DNA of 64,000 nucleotides from Branchiostoma floridae (GCF_000003815.2 NC_049983.1:10731482-10795481); one strand, 5' to 3'; shown: positions 46,336-63,005, counted from the first letter of the stretch. Program-made: numbers and translations. Notes: generated from the letters alone by a model not told the origin.

Positions 46336-47445
46336 AGTGAAGTAAAGACAACAAGAGAAATCGGTTTATAGATATGAACGCTCCGGATCTCGAACTTCAT
46401 TTCAAAGAATGAAGAGTAGTGTTGAACTCTAGTTGTGGTTTTAGCTGGAATCGTATTTAGACATACGTCTGTTAATTTAGATTTTAGACATACACCTAAC
46501 AGTATTTGGAAATGTATAACGAGAAATACACATTGGACGTTAATGTTGATGTTTTAACATAGTAACGCTGTGTTAGTCAAGGCTTAGGACTGATGGATAT
46601 ATTCAGCACTTCAGCGGTCACTTCGGACAGATCATCTGTTCTTGTGCCTTATAGGAGCATAAACAGATTTACAGATTAAATTCTATACTAGCAATTAAAT
46701 TCTATACATGTATTTATGACATATTGTGCACGAAAAATGCTACCTTTTCTACTATACGTATTATAAAGGAGCTTAGAATTCTATCAACAAATGTTTCAGT
46801 CGACAGCACGGCACAAGAGAATGGAGAAATTAAATAAGCTAGTTGGGAAACAGTTACAATACACAAGATCTCAACACACGTGTTTGTATTTATCAACAAA
46901 TTATGGAGTAATAAAGTTTCTTGACGAAAAATGCTGTCACGTATTTTTTGACTGCCCATATTTTAAAGAAGTGTGCTCATAAAGGGAAATAGGAACATTG
47001 GCAATGAGAATAGAAACAATTGTAGACAATGTATAGGAAATTCGTATGAGAGATGTTGCAGACCGATGGTTGTGGTATGTTACTTATTTGATTTGCCGAC
47101 ATCACATCGTGACACGTATGTTGATTAAAGTCATACATTATACATTCTTCTTACTATTTACGATGCCAATTTAAGTCTTAATATAATAAGGGTAGGAACA
47201 TGTTCTCCATAGATAAGTGTACGTGTCCAATTTTTAAAACTTACGTCTCGCCGATCGCCTTTATTCCAACTGCTGCCAAGAAAGTGTAGTTACTTTTCAG
47301 AAGTACGGTTGACATGGGTTATATATAGAATAATTTGTTTTTATTTCTTTGCGGTATAAAGTTACCAGGGAATGATATCACGTGTAATATATACCCAGGC
47401 TCCAAATTAAAAGCCGGGAATGATAAAACTGCTTCCACTTTCCAG
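46336..47445. other. spacer within the duplicated cassette
   Basis: AT-rich, no supported coding sequence. If A2 is spliced, its upstream exon should lie here; I could not identify one with confidence. Confidence 0.4.
46675..46680 (+). promoter_or_regulatory. possible polyadenylation signal after B1
   Basis: ATTAAA about 340 bases beyond the B1 stop, repeated a few bases on in a short duplicated stretch. Weak support. Confidence 0.25.
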
Positions 47446-47694
47446 CCACATACCATACACCAGAAGAAGACCATAAACTACGACAGACATGTTGTCATCA
47501 CAGTAGGTGCTCTCATCTCTGGGTTGATGACTAAGATGTTTGGTATGAACCTACTCCCGTATATTCTAGGTGCTGTACTTGGTGCTATTGTTTCCGTCTG
47601 GGTCACCATTCTGTACCAGGGGTTCCTTAACGACGACGAAGAAGAAGACACGACGTGTAACTTTCCCGAAGACCAAGTCATCGCAGCTGCGTAA
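47446..47694 (+). CDS. two-helix membrane protein A2, start uncertain (partial or decaying copy)
   Basis: Paralogue of A1. YDRHVVITVGALISGLM, MNLLPYILGAVLGAIVSVWVTI and YQGFLNDDEEEDT match A1 position by position, then the tail diverges and ends QVIAAA. No ATG stands where A1 starts, and the open frame back to an in-frame TAG near 47326 has none. A good acceptor-like tract (gcttccactttccag) ends at 47445, so this may be the last exon of a spliced gene; the start given here is that junction. The alternative is a copy that lost its start codon. Confidence 0.5.
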   Translation, partial: PHTIHQKKTINYDRHVVITVGALISGLMTKMFGMNLLPYILGAVLGAIVSVWVTILYQGFLNDDEEEDTTCNFPEDQVIAAA

Positions 47695-47999
47695 GATATA
47701 CATACGTCATTGGTCTGTTCGGAGACTGTACAGTCGACGGTGGGTGAATGAATTGTACTCAAAGGTTGTGACGTACATATTCAGGTTACAGAGACACGGC
47801 TTCTGATACTGATAAACAGTGCTAGATTGATGATTTCAACTGTTCCATCTTGGGTCTGTTGATTCAGAATCGCATTTAGAACTGGAAAATTATTTCTACC
47901 TGTGCACACACGGCACCTAGCGGAGGCACCCTATACTGCACGAAAAATATTCCCTGATTATAATCTTATATTTGTTGAAAGAGACTCTAAAGAGACAAG

Positions 48000-48578
48000 A
48001 TGAAAGTGTCTAACGCGTTGATGGCCTATGTTGGACTTCCCGGCATGATTGTCACCGCGTGCTTCATGGGAAGCGTTGTCCTGGCCGCCCTACCGCAGAA
48101 TGCGTTGTTCGTAGCCTTGCTAGCTGTTCTGATTATCGCCAACTATGCTCTGTTGGCGTTGGTAAAGATAGTGCCGCCTTACTCTGGCGAATTCGAAGAC
48201 GAGGAGGAAGATGAGGAGGAGCAAGATAAAGAGCAAGTAAAGGAGGAGAAGGAAGTGCAAGAAGAGGATGAAGATGAAGAGCAAGAAAAGGAGAATGATG
48301 AAGAGCAAGAAAATGAGGAGGCTGGAGATCAAAAAGAGGAGGAGGATGAAGATCAAGAAAAGGAGAAGGATAAAGCCCCGGAAGAAGAGGAGGAGGAAGT
48401 ACAAGAAGAGGATGGAGATGAAGAACAAGGACATAAGGAGGATGAAGATCAAGAAAATAAAGAGCAACAAGATGAGGGGAAAGGAGAAGAGCAGGAAGAC
48501 GCAAAACCCGAGAATGAAGACAAGATCTTAGTGATGGACAAACATGGAGACTTTGTTGCAACGAAAAAGGTTAATTAG
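48000..48578 (+). CDS. two-helix membrane protein with long acidic tail, B2 (unknown family)
   Basis: An unrecognised 192-aa protein and paralogue of B1. Hydrophobic helices at about residues 6-30 and 34-56 are hinged by LPQN, then PPYSGEF. About 110 residues of almost only Glu, Asp, Gln and Lys follow (about 64-173), probably disordered or a charged single helix. The terminal peptide is DKILVMDKHG-DFVATKKVN, shared with B1. The tail is about 70 residues longer than in B1 and is encoded by GAA/GAG/GAT-rich repetitive DNA, so length change by slippage is likely. The long open frames on the other strand here are shadows of this low-complexity DNA. Confidence 0.7.
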   Translation: MKVSNALMAYVGLPGMIVTACFMGSVVLAALPQNALFVALLAVLIIANYALLALVKIVPPYSGEFEDEEEDEEEQDKEQVKEEKEVQEEDEDEEQEKENDEEQENEEAGDQKEEEDEDQEKEKDKAPEEEEEEVQEEDGDEEQGHKEDEDQENKEQQDEGKGEEQEDAKPENEDKILVMDKHGDFVATKKVN

Positions 48579-48816
48579 CACAGGAAAAACATCAAGGGAA
48601 GTAATTTGACATCATATAATCAGTAATGTACGTTGTTAGATACTCCAGATTTTGTGCTTTACATGATAAACATTTCGGTTATATGCTTAGTATAACTATG
48701 AGTTAAACGTTGGAGTCTCTTCTGCACCAGATGGTACGTACGGCGGCGCCCAAAGATATATATAGCCTTGGCTTGGGCCAAGAAACTTTGTGCAATCATG
48801 GGGATAGTCAACTTGT

Positions 48817-48985
48817 AATGGTGAGTGTTCAACAACATGTACCAAACTCTTCTCAAACGTGTGCTAAGCAGAGAAAGCAGCATGTAACATGTTAAAATGT
48901 TGAGTATGACTTTGCCGGGGGTAGAACTCACGACCTACCAAATGCAAGGCGAACATTTCACTCACTTGGTTATTGCACCGATGAT
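48817..48985 (-). mobile_element. tRNA-derived SINE (family 1), reverse strand
   Basis: Complement of the family-1 SINE: GTGCTAAGCAGAGAAAGCAG, GGTAGAACTCACGACCTACC (B-box region) and AATGCAAGGCGAACATTTCA. Diverged and truncated at the 3' side. Confidence 0.75.
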
Positions 48986-53580
<4,595 letters not shown>

Positions 53581-53589
53581 CAAATTTCA

Positions 53590-53915
53590 GGTACAGGTAG
53601 AGGTACACGGGTTAAGGTACAGGTCCGGACCTGCACATGTACCTATACACGTTTGATAAAGTATATGTAAGTTAAACGTGTAGCTAATTGTCTTTTATTA
53701 GTGATAAATCGTCATCTTTGTATGGGGATATTTGAATGTGAAAACAATTTCTTTGTAAGTTTTCCCAAGTCTCAACTGCAAGATTATCACAATTGGAATT
53801 TACTTATCTGTGCTTTAATGTGTTTAGGTACAGGTACAGGTACACAGATGTTTAGGTCCGTACCTGTACCTAAATTATTTTTCAGGTACGGCACAGGTGC
53901 TGGTATTTAGGTACA
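53590..53915. repeat. AGGTAC-rich inverted-repeat element
   Basis: Clusters of AGGTACAGGTAC at both ends in both orientations. TTTAGGTACAGGTAC at 53823-53837 is perfectly complementary to 53860-53874. Probably a short non-autonomous element or a diverged satellite. Confidence 0.7.
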
Positions 53916-55042
53916 CAACCCTAATACCAACCGAACCACTCGCCTGGCAAATAGAAATGTCTAATGGTTGCCTCTGAGAGTGATAAGTCAGTGTGCAATG
54001 TAACGATTTTAGATAATGAACCACTAATGCTACAATAGTTACCAGGCTGAGATTGAACTGGAGCACGGACGTAGGATACCCCCTCCATTGGGTTTTCGAT
54101 TTTCCTGTGCACGCAATTTTGACATCAGTTAGAAGTGATATGCGTAGAGTTTAATCATCATCTAGCGCTGCTAGAATATGTCTACCGCATTATATGGCAA
54201 GGGCGTGCTGATATACTAATGCTTCGGTTGCGGGAATGACCTATTTTTGTGAGGGAGATGACGCAAACGGGACGTCATAACGAAAGCTAATGTTCCGACG
54301 AGTTGACGCGCAACGTTGATCTCGACGCCACCTGCCGTCTGGCCGTCTCGCCCGCCGTACTATTAAGACATTTCACGGTATTGATTTGACACGTAAATTG
54401 CGTGTCCACGCCTGGTGAGACACGATTATAGTCTGTGTAGAAATCTCGAAAATTAACGGTCTTGTTTTTTATAATAATTAACGTCACCGCGGTCTAAGCA
54501 AACTCTTCATTGTAAGGTTTTCAAAATATGGAGAAAGATGCAATGACTACCAGAGTAACTGAGATAGTATCCACGATACGTTAACAACAATTGACAGAGA
54601 GGAATACAGACTGTACTCAATGCGTTAAAGTTTTCCAAGTCAATATTGCATCTGCCAGATAAAACAGACTGATCATAATTGCACTGAAGTCTGTAGACAC
54701 TATAATTTGTCTGCAGTATAATCTGATTGCTGTCTAATAATTTCCCAATCGGCTTTGAATTTATTTCTGGTAACAAAGCGAGCTCAATATGCTCGTTCTG
54801 AGCAGCTCATTTGTGTACAGAGACGACTGCGTGGTACCCTGTAGAGTGCGTGGGCGCTCTGCCTGGGGACAAATGAGATGCTAATGTCTGATGACAGTAT
54901 CGAACTGGTTTTTCCCTGCTGCACATGACACGGTGAGCACGACAGGCACAGAGCAGGTTGACTTTAGGAGCTCCGCTGTTTTATAATTCAGTATCGAACT
55001 GTTTTATCGTAAGCATTGATCTGCTTCATACGCCACTCTAGG
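53916..55042. other. spacer upstream of the PPxY protein gene
   Basis: No exon recognised. The promoter of the gene at 55135 should lie near its end, where composition becomes GC-richer. Confidence 0.45.
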
Positions 55043-55111
55043 ATGGTGACGGACATGGAGGCAGACGCTCTGACATCTGCTACGTGTTGGAGACGGGACC
55101 ATCATCGGTAA
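55043..55111 (+). promoter_or_regulatory. upstream ORF before the PPxY protein start
   Basis: A 22-codon ORF (MVTDMEADALTSATCWRRDH-) ends 23 bases before the main ATG. If transcribed it could damp translation. It contains a GTAAGC near its end, so part of it could instead be a non-coding first exon. Speculative. Confidence 0.25.
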
Positions 55112-55134
55112 GCAGTGTAACGAAGTGATGTGCG

Positions 55135-58100
55135 ATGGAAGGAACGGGCTGCACCGAGCCGTGCAAACGGATTGACCGGGATCTGCGCTTCAGCATCTGC
55201 ATGATCGTCGTGGGGATGTCCCTGCTGACCGCCGGGTCTCTAATGGTCATCCTCGGACACGTCCTGAGCGCGCAGCTGGACAGTGAGAACGCCAACTCCC
55301 TGGCCATTGCCGGACCGGTCTCGCTGACCATCAGCGGCGGGTTCGTCCTGCCGGGCCTGTGTCTGTATTTTGTCAGGAAGAGGAAGTCTGCCAGAAGGAG
55401 GAGGATCCCGAGGAGCGGCACGGAGCTGGTAGATCTTGTCTTCTCGTCCTACCCGTCCCTGAGTGACATCAGCCCCACCCGGAACTACGCCCCGCCCCCG
55501 TCCTACCAGGAGGTGATGCAGATGGGTCTGGACGTCTACCCCCTCTCCAGCAACAGGTATGACCATTGCTCACGTAACACCTCCCACACGTAAAAATGCC
55601 TTGGTCTCGAAAAAAAAGCATATCCTATGACAAAACAGGACCATTTGTATGAACAACATCTTTAAGGCCTACGGTAAGTGTGGCTATTGTTTTTATAGAA
55701 ATTTCATAATTTGCACTGCAAGAGTTGCGCAATATCTGTTGCACGGACGTATTGCGAGGTCCTTTTCCAGTGTTGTCCTGAGTTGGCATACGCAGTTGGA
55801 AAAGGGAGAATCATAATTTAATATCCAAACAGGAGATAAGTGAATCTTTGTACTGCAACAATTGCACTATAACGTTATATGATGCATGGACGTGATAATA
55901 CGGTTCTTTTCAAGTGTGGTCTTGAGTTGATAGATGACATACTGTGAATAACGTTCGGGAAAAGGGGAGACTCCTAGACTAAACTCTAAACAAGAAAACA
56001 CAAAAGAAGTCGTCAATCTTTCTTACTTGTGCAGACGAAAAGCCTTGGAACATCCTTTTTGTGTCTTACATAACGGATAGCGTCTGAGAAAAGATCAGAA
56101 AGACGTGATATATAGTGGTGATATCAAAGTATCCGCGCATTACCACTAAGTGGAGTTTTCCCTATCGAGTCGTGGCAGGTGGCCGAATCATTAAGACCAG
56201 CCAATTTCACGTGGTTATTCTGTTTGATGGCTACTGTCGGCAAAACCTAATTGTGGTGAGCTAAAAAGCTGCAAATATACTACAGTTGTCATCAAATTCA
56301 ATCCAAAATCCTTTACTGTGTAGAAGATCCGATGATATGCATTTTCCTGTCCAACGTATAGATGGCAATAAGGAATACTTCATACCCAAAACGTTTTCAA
56401 CAAGAGCTATCTACCGCCCCAAAATCGTGATCACAGCTTGTTCAGGACACTATACTAGATATCAAAATCGGAAGCTCCGCCACAGTACCATAAGCCGCTA
56501 GGGGGTCCAAAATCTAACCTTTTTGAGGTGTTGTAAAGACCTACCAAGATATTAGATATCAAAACAATCCATTTAGGCAGTCTTGAGTTATCGCGTTGAA
56601 AAATGGACAGATCTAAATTTCCAAACACCTGTACGTGCATTTCGGTGCAAAGCTAGAGTTTCCATCTAATAGAATGGTGATGAAGTGAGCTGGCCATCCC
56701 TAGGGTATTGTTCACCTTGCTGTAAGGACAAACTCACATGACCATGTTAAACCATGGTGGGAACAATGTCGTAAAGGTGACCCGCGTTGGTGGAGAATTA
56801 GCGTGGTTTCCGCGCCGTAGGGGGGCGGCGTTACTCTTCAATTAGACAAGTTCCCATGTTCTGTATGTTCCAATTATTGGAGCGCATGCATCGAATTTAC
56901 CCAGCGTGCGCCACAGGGAAGCTCTAGCAAGCATCGCACAATCAATATTTCCACTGTGCTGAGATGTAGACATACAATTTACCATGAAAATCTAACAGTA
57001 CGGAAGTTTTAAGTCACCTTTTTAAATTGCATCTACGAAATGCCCTTGCAATAAGAATCGATGGAATATGACTTGTAAGTATCCCAGTACAACGTTGATG
57101 TAGTTCAATGCTCTTTCAGATGAAAAATGACATGCCATTTTATTGAAATTTCTTATCGTAGCAGAGAAGTGAGAGCATAAGCAAAGGTCACATCTCGCAG
57201 TTTCATCTCTTATCTTGTCTATATGTGTAACCTCCGTTCATTCCGTATGCGCGGCTGACAGATGAGTACCTATGTTTCTCTCGCCAGCGGGCAGTCGTTA
57301 AAACAGTCTGTAACTGTCAAAGATTTGAAAGCACGCTGTCTCAAGCACTCACTGCGCATGCCTCGCCTGGCTAAAATATCATGTTTTTCTGGCGCAGAGA
57401 AGACAAATTGTCAGGGGAGTTCGCTCCAAAATCCATCGCTACTTGGAAACCCTCCAATCTTCCTCTGCAATATGTGGCCCCTGGCTTCCGAGATATCGTT
57501 TGCAACAGACGGTGGAATAGTCAGTGTGACAAGGACAAACTCCTACGTTTAGGGCTTCTACGTCTCTACATGTTCAGACAGCCTGATATTTGTTAGCTTG
57601 AACATGGGACAGAAATGATGAAAATAGAAATCGAACGTTGAAATTCAAATATTAGTTGTGATAATGAAATCAAGTGAAGGCAGTTGGAAGCTTCATAAAA
57701 GTTTGTGCTTTCTCATTATTGACATTGAACTTCGTCTTACTCAGGAGTTGTGCCCAAGAACAGGTGATTTTGGTGGATTCATAAAACTAAGGTAGACTGC
57801 AAGAAAATAAATGATGAAATGTTTGAGAGACAGAACCAATATGACAGTTATAGGTCGGCCGTACTGTAACGGCATTATGCTATTCAATTATTAAATTATA
57901 CCCCGGACGTGTTATGTACTCATGAGTTATTCATGGTGAGTGGGAAAGGCATTGCGGACATCGCGTGCAGGGCCATGAAAACGTTTTCCCTGTAAAAATG
58001 TGTTAGACAAATTGCTCACTGAAACGCCGGCAGAGAACCCCTTTGTTTTCACAATCACTAATAATGTAATCTGTTGAAATGGTTTGATGTTTGCAAAAAA

Positions 58101-61100
58101 TTGAACGATTATGACTCTGACATTTACTAGACATACGTTTATTTTACAATTTCTTCAAGCTCTTCTGGTAACCGTATATATAATCAAACTAAAATATTCT
58201 AGACCTCTTCAATTATAGACAACTAGTGCACTGTATAGAATATGATACTCATTGTCGTTAGTCAACTTCTGGACGTAAAATTAACTTTTAAACGGAAAAT
58301 TCCCAAACACCACCACTCACACTTATCATTAGTCAAAACGCAACAGTTTTCAGACAACCGATACTGATGCAATACGGTGTCGAGCTCATAAATTTACGTC
58401 CGAAGTTAGGGTACCTTCCGTTACAATATCAATATTCTAGGATCAGTGTTTGCATCGACATATCCTGAGAGGCGGTTTACCTCAGCCATTGTTCCATTCT
58501 AAGCCCTTTTCCGCGCTGCAAAGCTTAGGTTTAATGAGTTTTATCGGATTTCCACTGCTGATCAGGCTGTGGCAGTTGTGAGGGCGGGAAATTTATGGCC
58601 AAGGTCGTCAGAGGTGACCCGGGAGATGTAGCACCTTGTAGGTACTGTAATCATGGGAGGACCCGGGGGGTCTACGGGGTGCTATTTACGTTCCAAAACA
58701 AGCCTTGCGTTCTTCACAGACAACACTGAAAACACAGACCGTCAGTTTGTATAAGCCACATCGTTCCTTCCTTATGTTTTATTACCTCCGGCAAGGAGAT
58801 TCCACTCTGACGGGGGTACTATTTTTGGTCGTGTATGGGTGGTTGCATCTATATAACTCAGGATCCTTTTGATAGATTTGTATGGATTTTGGCGCGTGGG
58901 TTATTGAAGTCCATAAGAAACAATGCAGTTTAGTCCCCTATGAGTTTTACAGGTACTGCAACATTAGAGGCCCACACCCCCTTCCTGAATGTAGTGTGGA
59001 ATAGTCCATAGACAGCTGATCAGCCTTCGACGACGAATGACCCCTTTAGAAGATAGTTGGCTTGATTGAAGTAAGAAGGGATAGGGGAGGGACACTAACA
59101 TGTATAACATTACTGCTAAGATCTGTTTATTCATTTATTTGTTTATTGCACTTCCCATGTAAAAATGGTGGGGAGACAAAACAGGTGAAATGCCACCTCT
59201 GCAAGTTGTCTCCCCGAAAATCGTTGGCATTAAGAAATAGATGTTTCATGGAATGATGAAATCAAATTCTTGTTAGAGACTCTTTACTGTTTGTTCATCA
59301 GCGTGTTGACAATAATAACTTCTAATTTCGGACGATATGTCGAATGACTATGTCTGTAGCAAAACACGTTTATTACAATTATCACTGGAAATTTGATGAT
59401 AGATCCAGCATAACAACATACAGATCCACTGGGACTAACATAAATGCTTCTTATCTGCTTTAACACACCACGAGTGCTAAAAACAAAAACAAATGGATGT
59501 ATTTTTACTAAGATATTAGATTTGGATGGTTTGTAATATGGATGCGCAGCGATTAAGATCAAATTAAGCTTAAGCAGACTAAGATTGAATTAATAGGTTA
59601 TTATAATGGCAAGACTGTTAAAGGTACTCCAATTATTATTTTTTGTATTACGTACGCCTACGATATATGCATCAAAAGGAAACTAAAATAATAACTGACA
59701 ATATTGGTTGTCTGTATTCTTGGAACAATGCGGCGCAGTCAATATGGCATGCACAGGAGGTTATATTTATATCGATCGCACGCCGTCTGTTAGTCTGATA
59801 CATGTCTATGACAATAGCACTGTCGCATTGTGCTGCTCGGGTCAAACTAAGGACACTGGCCAATCTAGCCAGCTGAGAGTTTACACAAGTTTTTAGCAGT
59901 TTTGTAAGAGAGTTTTTACCAAATCTGCAGTTAGATTGGCAGTTAAGCCCAAATCAATGTCTTCTTTCGTGTTTATCTTATCATTTGCAAATGGTATATT
60001 AGATTGAGGAGTTATGAGATTGCGTTTGATGGTGGACTTAGATTTAAACGTATTTCATTGATAGAGCCCCAGATTGGCGATGAAATTTACAGCGTTTTTG
60101 CTTGAATGTAGTTTTTGCCGTCTATATCCTAAGCAATTTCTTCTAAATCTTTACAAGTAGCTTATCATTTCTTTTACAACATTTACTGACAATATGCTTA
60201 ACACCTTTATTACCTTCGCCAATGGGGCTATGTTTTTGGTAGCGGTTGAGTGTATGTGTGCATATATGTTTGTGGATGGACAGCATAACTCTAATTCTTA
60301 TTGAGAACAAATTTCAAAAACTGAAGGTGCAGATCTAGAATGTATGTTATGGTATGGTATCTTAGATAAATCTTAGAGTATCACAGAAAGTTGGTCTGAA
60401 ATTGACAAACGGACAAAATGTTGCTTGTGTCCCATTCTTGTGGTTATCACATGAAGCTCTTTTACCACGACAAATGCTTGTAGGTACTCCGAAACGTCCT
60501 TCAACGTAGGATCATTCCAGTGGACATTATAACCGTCAACCATCATCGTTACAAAGACTCACGGCAGTTCTGTGTTCACGGGAGAGCTATAATGGATTCT
60601 CGTTAGTGTAGCACCTTGCTCACGGCGTACTCATACATAAAACACTTGATTTCTCGTAAACCTGGTGCTTCTAGTCCCAGAACTGGACATCAGTGAGATG
60701 AAATGGAAACCGTGGCGTCAGAAGGGTAAAAAGGTTGTTTGAAAGACGTTTATGGTATACTTTGAAATGGAATATGTTTGCAGTGGTTTTATGTTTTTTT
60801 TTTCACCGCGAACTCAAATCCACCGCGAACATTCCCCTTTTTACAGTAAGATCTTGCATTGCAGTTTCAACCGCAAACTTAAAACAACGTACTGTAAACA
60901 CTTTATTTTTCCCTACCGTGAAATCAAATCCCCGCGAACATTTTCCATTTTACAGTAGAATGTCCGTATCCTTTCTATTGGTACATTAACCTTGTCATGG
61001 ACGGCAGGTGTGTAATATCATATTCGATATCCGGTTCACGTAAAATGGCTTATTGTAGAGGCAAAATCACCAATTACGAAGAAATGACCATCACAATCTT

Positions 61101-63005
61101 TGTATAGGCACTGTTAGATGTTTTAGCGTCTGGAAATAGAATTATAGATATATCAATACTAGACGACGCTCCCTGGAGGTTTTCGGTTTTACTGTTTGTG
61201 GTTTCTTTTACATAGAAATCTAATTTCAAAATGTATGACGTACTCTTTGGATTCAAACCCTGGTGGAATTTTAAAGGAATCAATTTCATTTCATGATTCC
61301 CAATTAAACAAAACAATAACGATTCAATATCCCTTATGAAACAAGCAGATCTTATCTTACAGAAGATCATTATATGAACAGAGGGATATATGAAGTGATG
61401 TACCTCAAAAATAGCTGTCCGCATTGCAAACAAGTTTCATCATCGCACGAGAGGCCCATCTTCCCCATTACCATTATCTATCTATCACTACCCCTGGCGT
61501 ACCACCAGTTTGAACTGAATCCAAAATCGTTAAAACGAGTTGATTCTATCGACGCATTCCCCCAAACGCGCTGAAACTAAACTCGCATGTCAAAGAGTTA
61601 TCAGTCATGGTGTACTCGCTGTCCCTAGATCCAGTTAAGTGTTTTCCCCAAGCGATGTTGACTGCAGAAATTAAATACAACATTTGCACGAATAGTTCTC
61701 CTCCATTTAGTGTCATTTTGACTTGCTTAATGCTCTAGTTTGATAGAAAATATCACACCATAGCATCATAGTAGCTTTAGAAACTTGCATTTCATAACTA
61801 TTGTAATATCAACTAAGTAAGCTGTATTATAACAAAGATGTTGAGTTGGTTTTGATATATGTACCCAAAGCAATGCTATTCAGATGTTCGCATCGTCCTT
61901 TGCATGTTAAAGATGAGGTTTTCCCACCCAGTGAATGGATAACTCAACTTTCAAAACTCGAACACGTTTTTTAACTGATCTCCAAAAGTTTTGCATGTCG
62001 TATCTTAGCTCTAAAGATACACTTTTCCCTTCTGCCTCGTAATCAGTAAACCTATATATGGCCAGACAAATATAACACGGAGAAAAACGAGATAAAACTG
62101 AGGAGAGCACGCGTGGGGAAAACTTTTCTGAGTAGCGAGCCTGAAGAAGGATTTTGAACCGCCATTCGTGCGGGACACTATCCGTTATCAGTCCACAGCA
62201 TCTGTAAAGGCATTGATCCCAACTAGGCAGACAGACGGACGAATCTGCGCGTGTAGCACAAATGTAAGGATCTTTGAACGTGGGTCTAACGGTCTGTGAA
62301 TGTTAATCAGGCGTGATTAATGAGATGTCAGGATGGCTGAAAGGTCCATATTGCTGACATTCACGAGGTGTTGGGCTTAGAACTACGGGGGGGCCTGAGA
62401 CAGGAACGTTGGTACATGCAAAACTCTGAAAGGCGAGTTTTAAATCACGATTGAATCAATGGCCCACTTGCTCAATGGGAATCAAACAAGATGGATGGGT
62501 GGGTTCGAAACGTTCCTTCCAGTGCTCTCACTTAAGTCTCAATTGGATCTTACGGAGAGAAATGGCCAGAGGAGAGGATGAAAGTGGTTGTTTGAAACTT
62601 TGAATTTCGAAAGGGGGCCAAGGGGGTAAGCAAAAAACAACGATCGAGCCCATGGTAACTTGTTCTCGGTGTGCTTTAGCATTTGCACGGTGCATACTTG
62701 TATCTGTACTCTTCTAATGACGTTTGGACATGTTTTTTCTCTTCTATCTCGACAGGGTGCCAAGTATATCGGTGTTGGACTGCAGCGCCTTGGACATGCC
62801 CGTTCGGCCCGACCTTGTACAGGACCGTCGTGCTGCATGGCACAGATCGCCGCACGAGGGCGCTGCTGTGGAGAACACCTCGTCAACCCCAGCACGCCGT
62901 GAGACATCGCTATCCGCCAGCCCCTCCCATGTAGCAGGGTACCAGGAAACCTCGTTAACAGAACAGGAACCGCCACCCAAATACGAGGACGTGATTCTGA
63001 CGTAG
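55135..63005 (+). CDS. two-TM protein with two PPxY motifs (TMEM171-like architecture)
   Basis: Two exons, 55135-55556 and 62756-63005, join in frame (AG|G Arg codon; donor CAACAG|gtatga, acceptor tcgacag|), giving 223 aa. Seen: a short N-terminus with Cys residues, TM1 at about 19-42 (FSICMIVVGMSLLTAGSLMV), TM2 at about 56-79 (LAIAGPVSLTISGGFVLPGL), then a basic stop-transfer KRKSARRRRIPR. PPPSYQEV lies at about 120 and PPPKYEDVILT at the C-terminus. PPxY motifs bind WW domains of NEDD4-type ubiquitin ligases. The two-TM, IAGP/GP and PPxY tail pattern resembles TMEM171, but the match is distant and the name tentative. The coding DNA is markedly GC-rich compared with its surroundings. Confidence 0.8.
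58781..58910 (+). repeat. dispersed repeat copy (head region)
   Basis: ATTACCTCCGGCAAGGAGAT then ATATAACTCAGGATCC; matches the family head at 16821 and 60209. Confidence 0.65.
60209..60330 (+). repeat. dispersed repeat copy (head region)
   Basis: TTACCTTCGCCAATGGGGCT, TATGTTTTTGGTAGCGGTTG and GGACAGCATAACTC; the clearest head sequence of the family in this window. Confidence 0.75.

Larger units (their letters stand above)
55557..62755 (+). other. 7.2-kb intron of the PPxY protein gene
   Basis: Contains two dispersed-repeat copies (58781, 60209) and a diverged repeat with CACCGCGAAC / CCCCGCGAACATT blocks at 60800-60960. ORFs of up to 119 codons are present but none has a recognisable domain. 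An unrecognised extra exon cannot be excluded. Confidence 0.55.

Noticed and set aside
48120-48561. Long minus-strand Leu/Phe- and Pro/Leu-rich ORFs (116 and 142 codons)
   Set aside because: They are the complement of the Glu-rich tail of B2; low-complexity artefacts.
61074-61433. 119-codon minus-strand ORF in the large intron
   Set aside because: No recognisable motif and AT-rich composition; length is compatible with chance.
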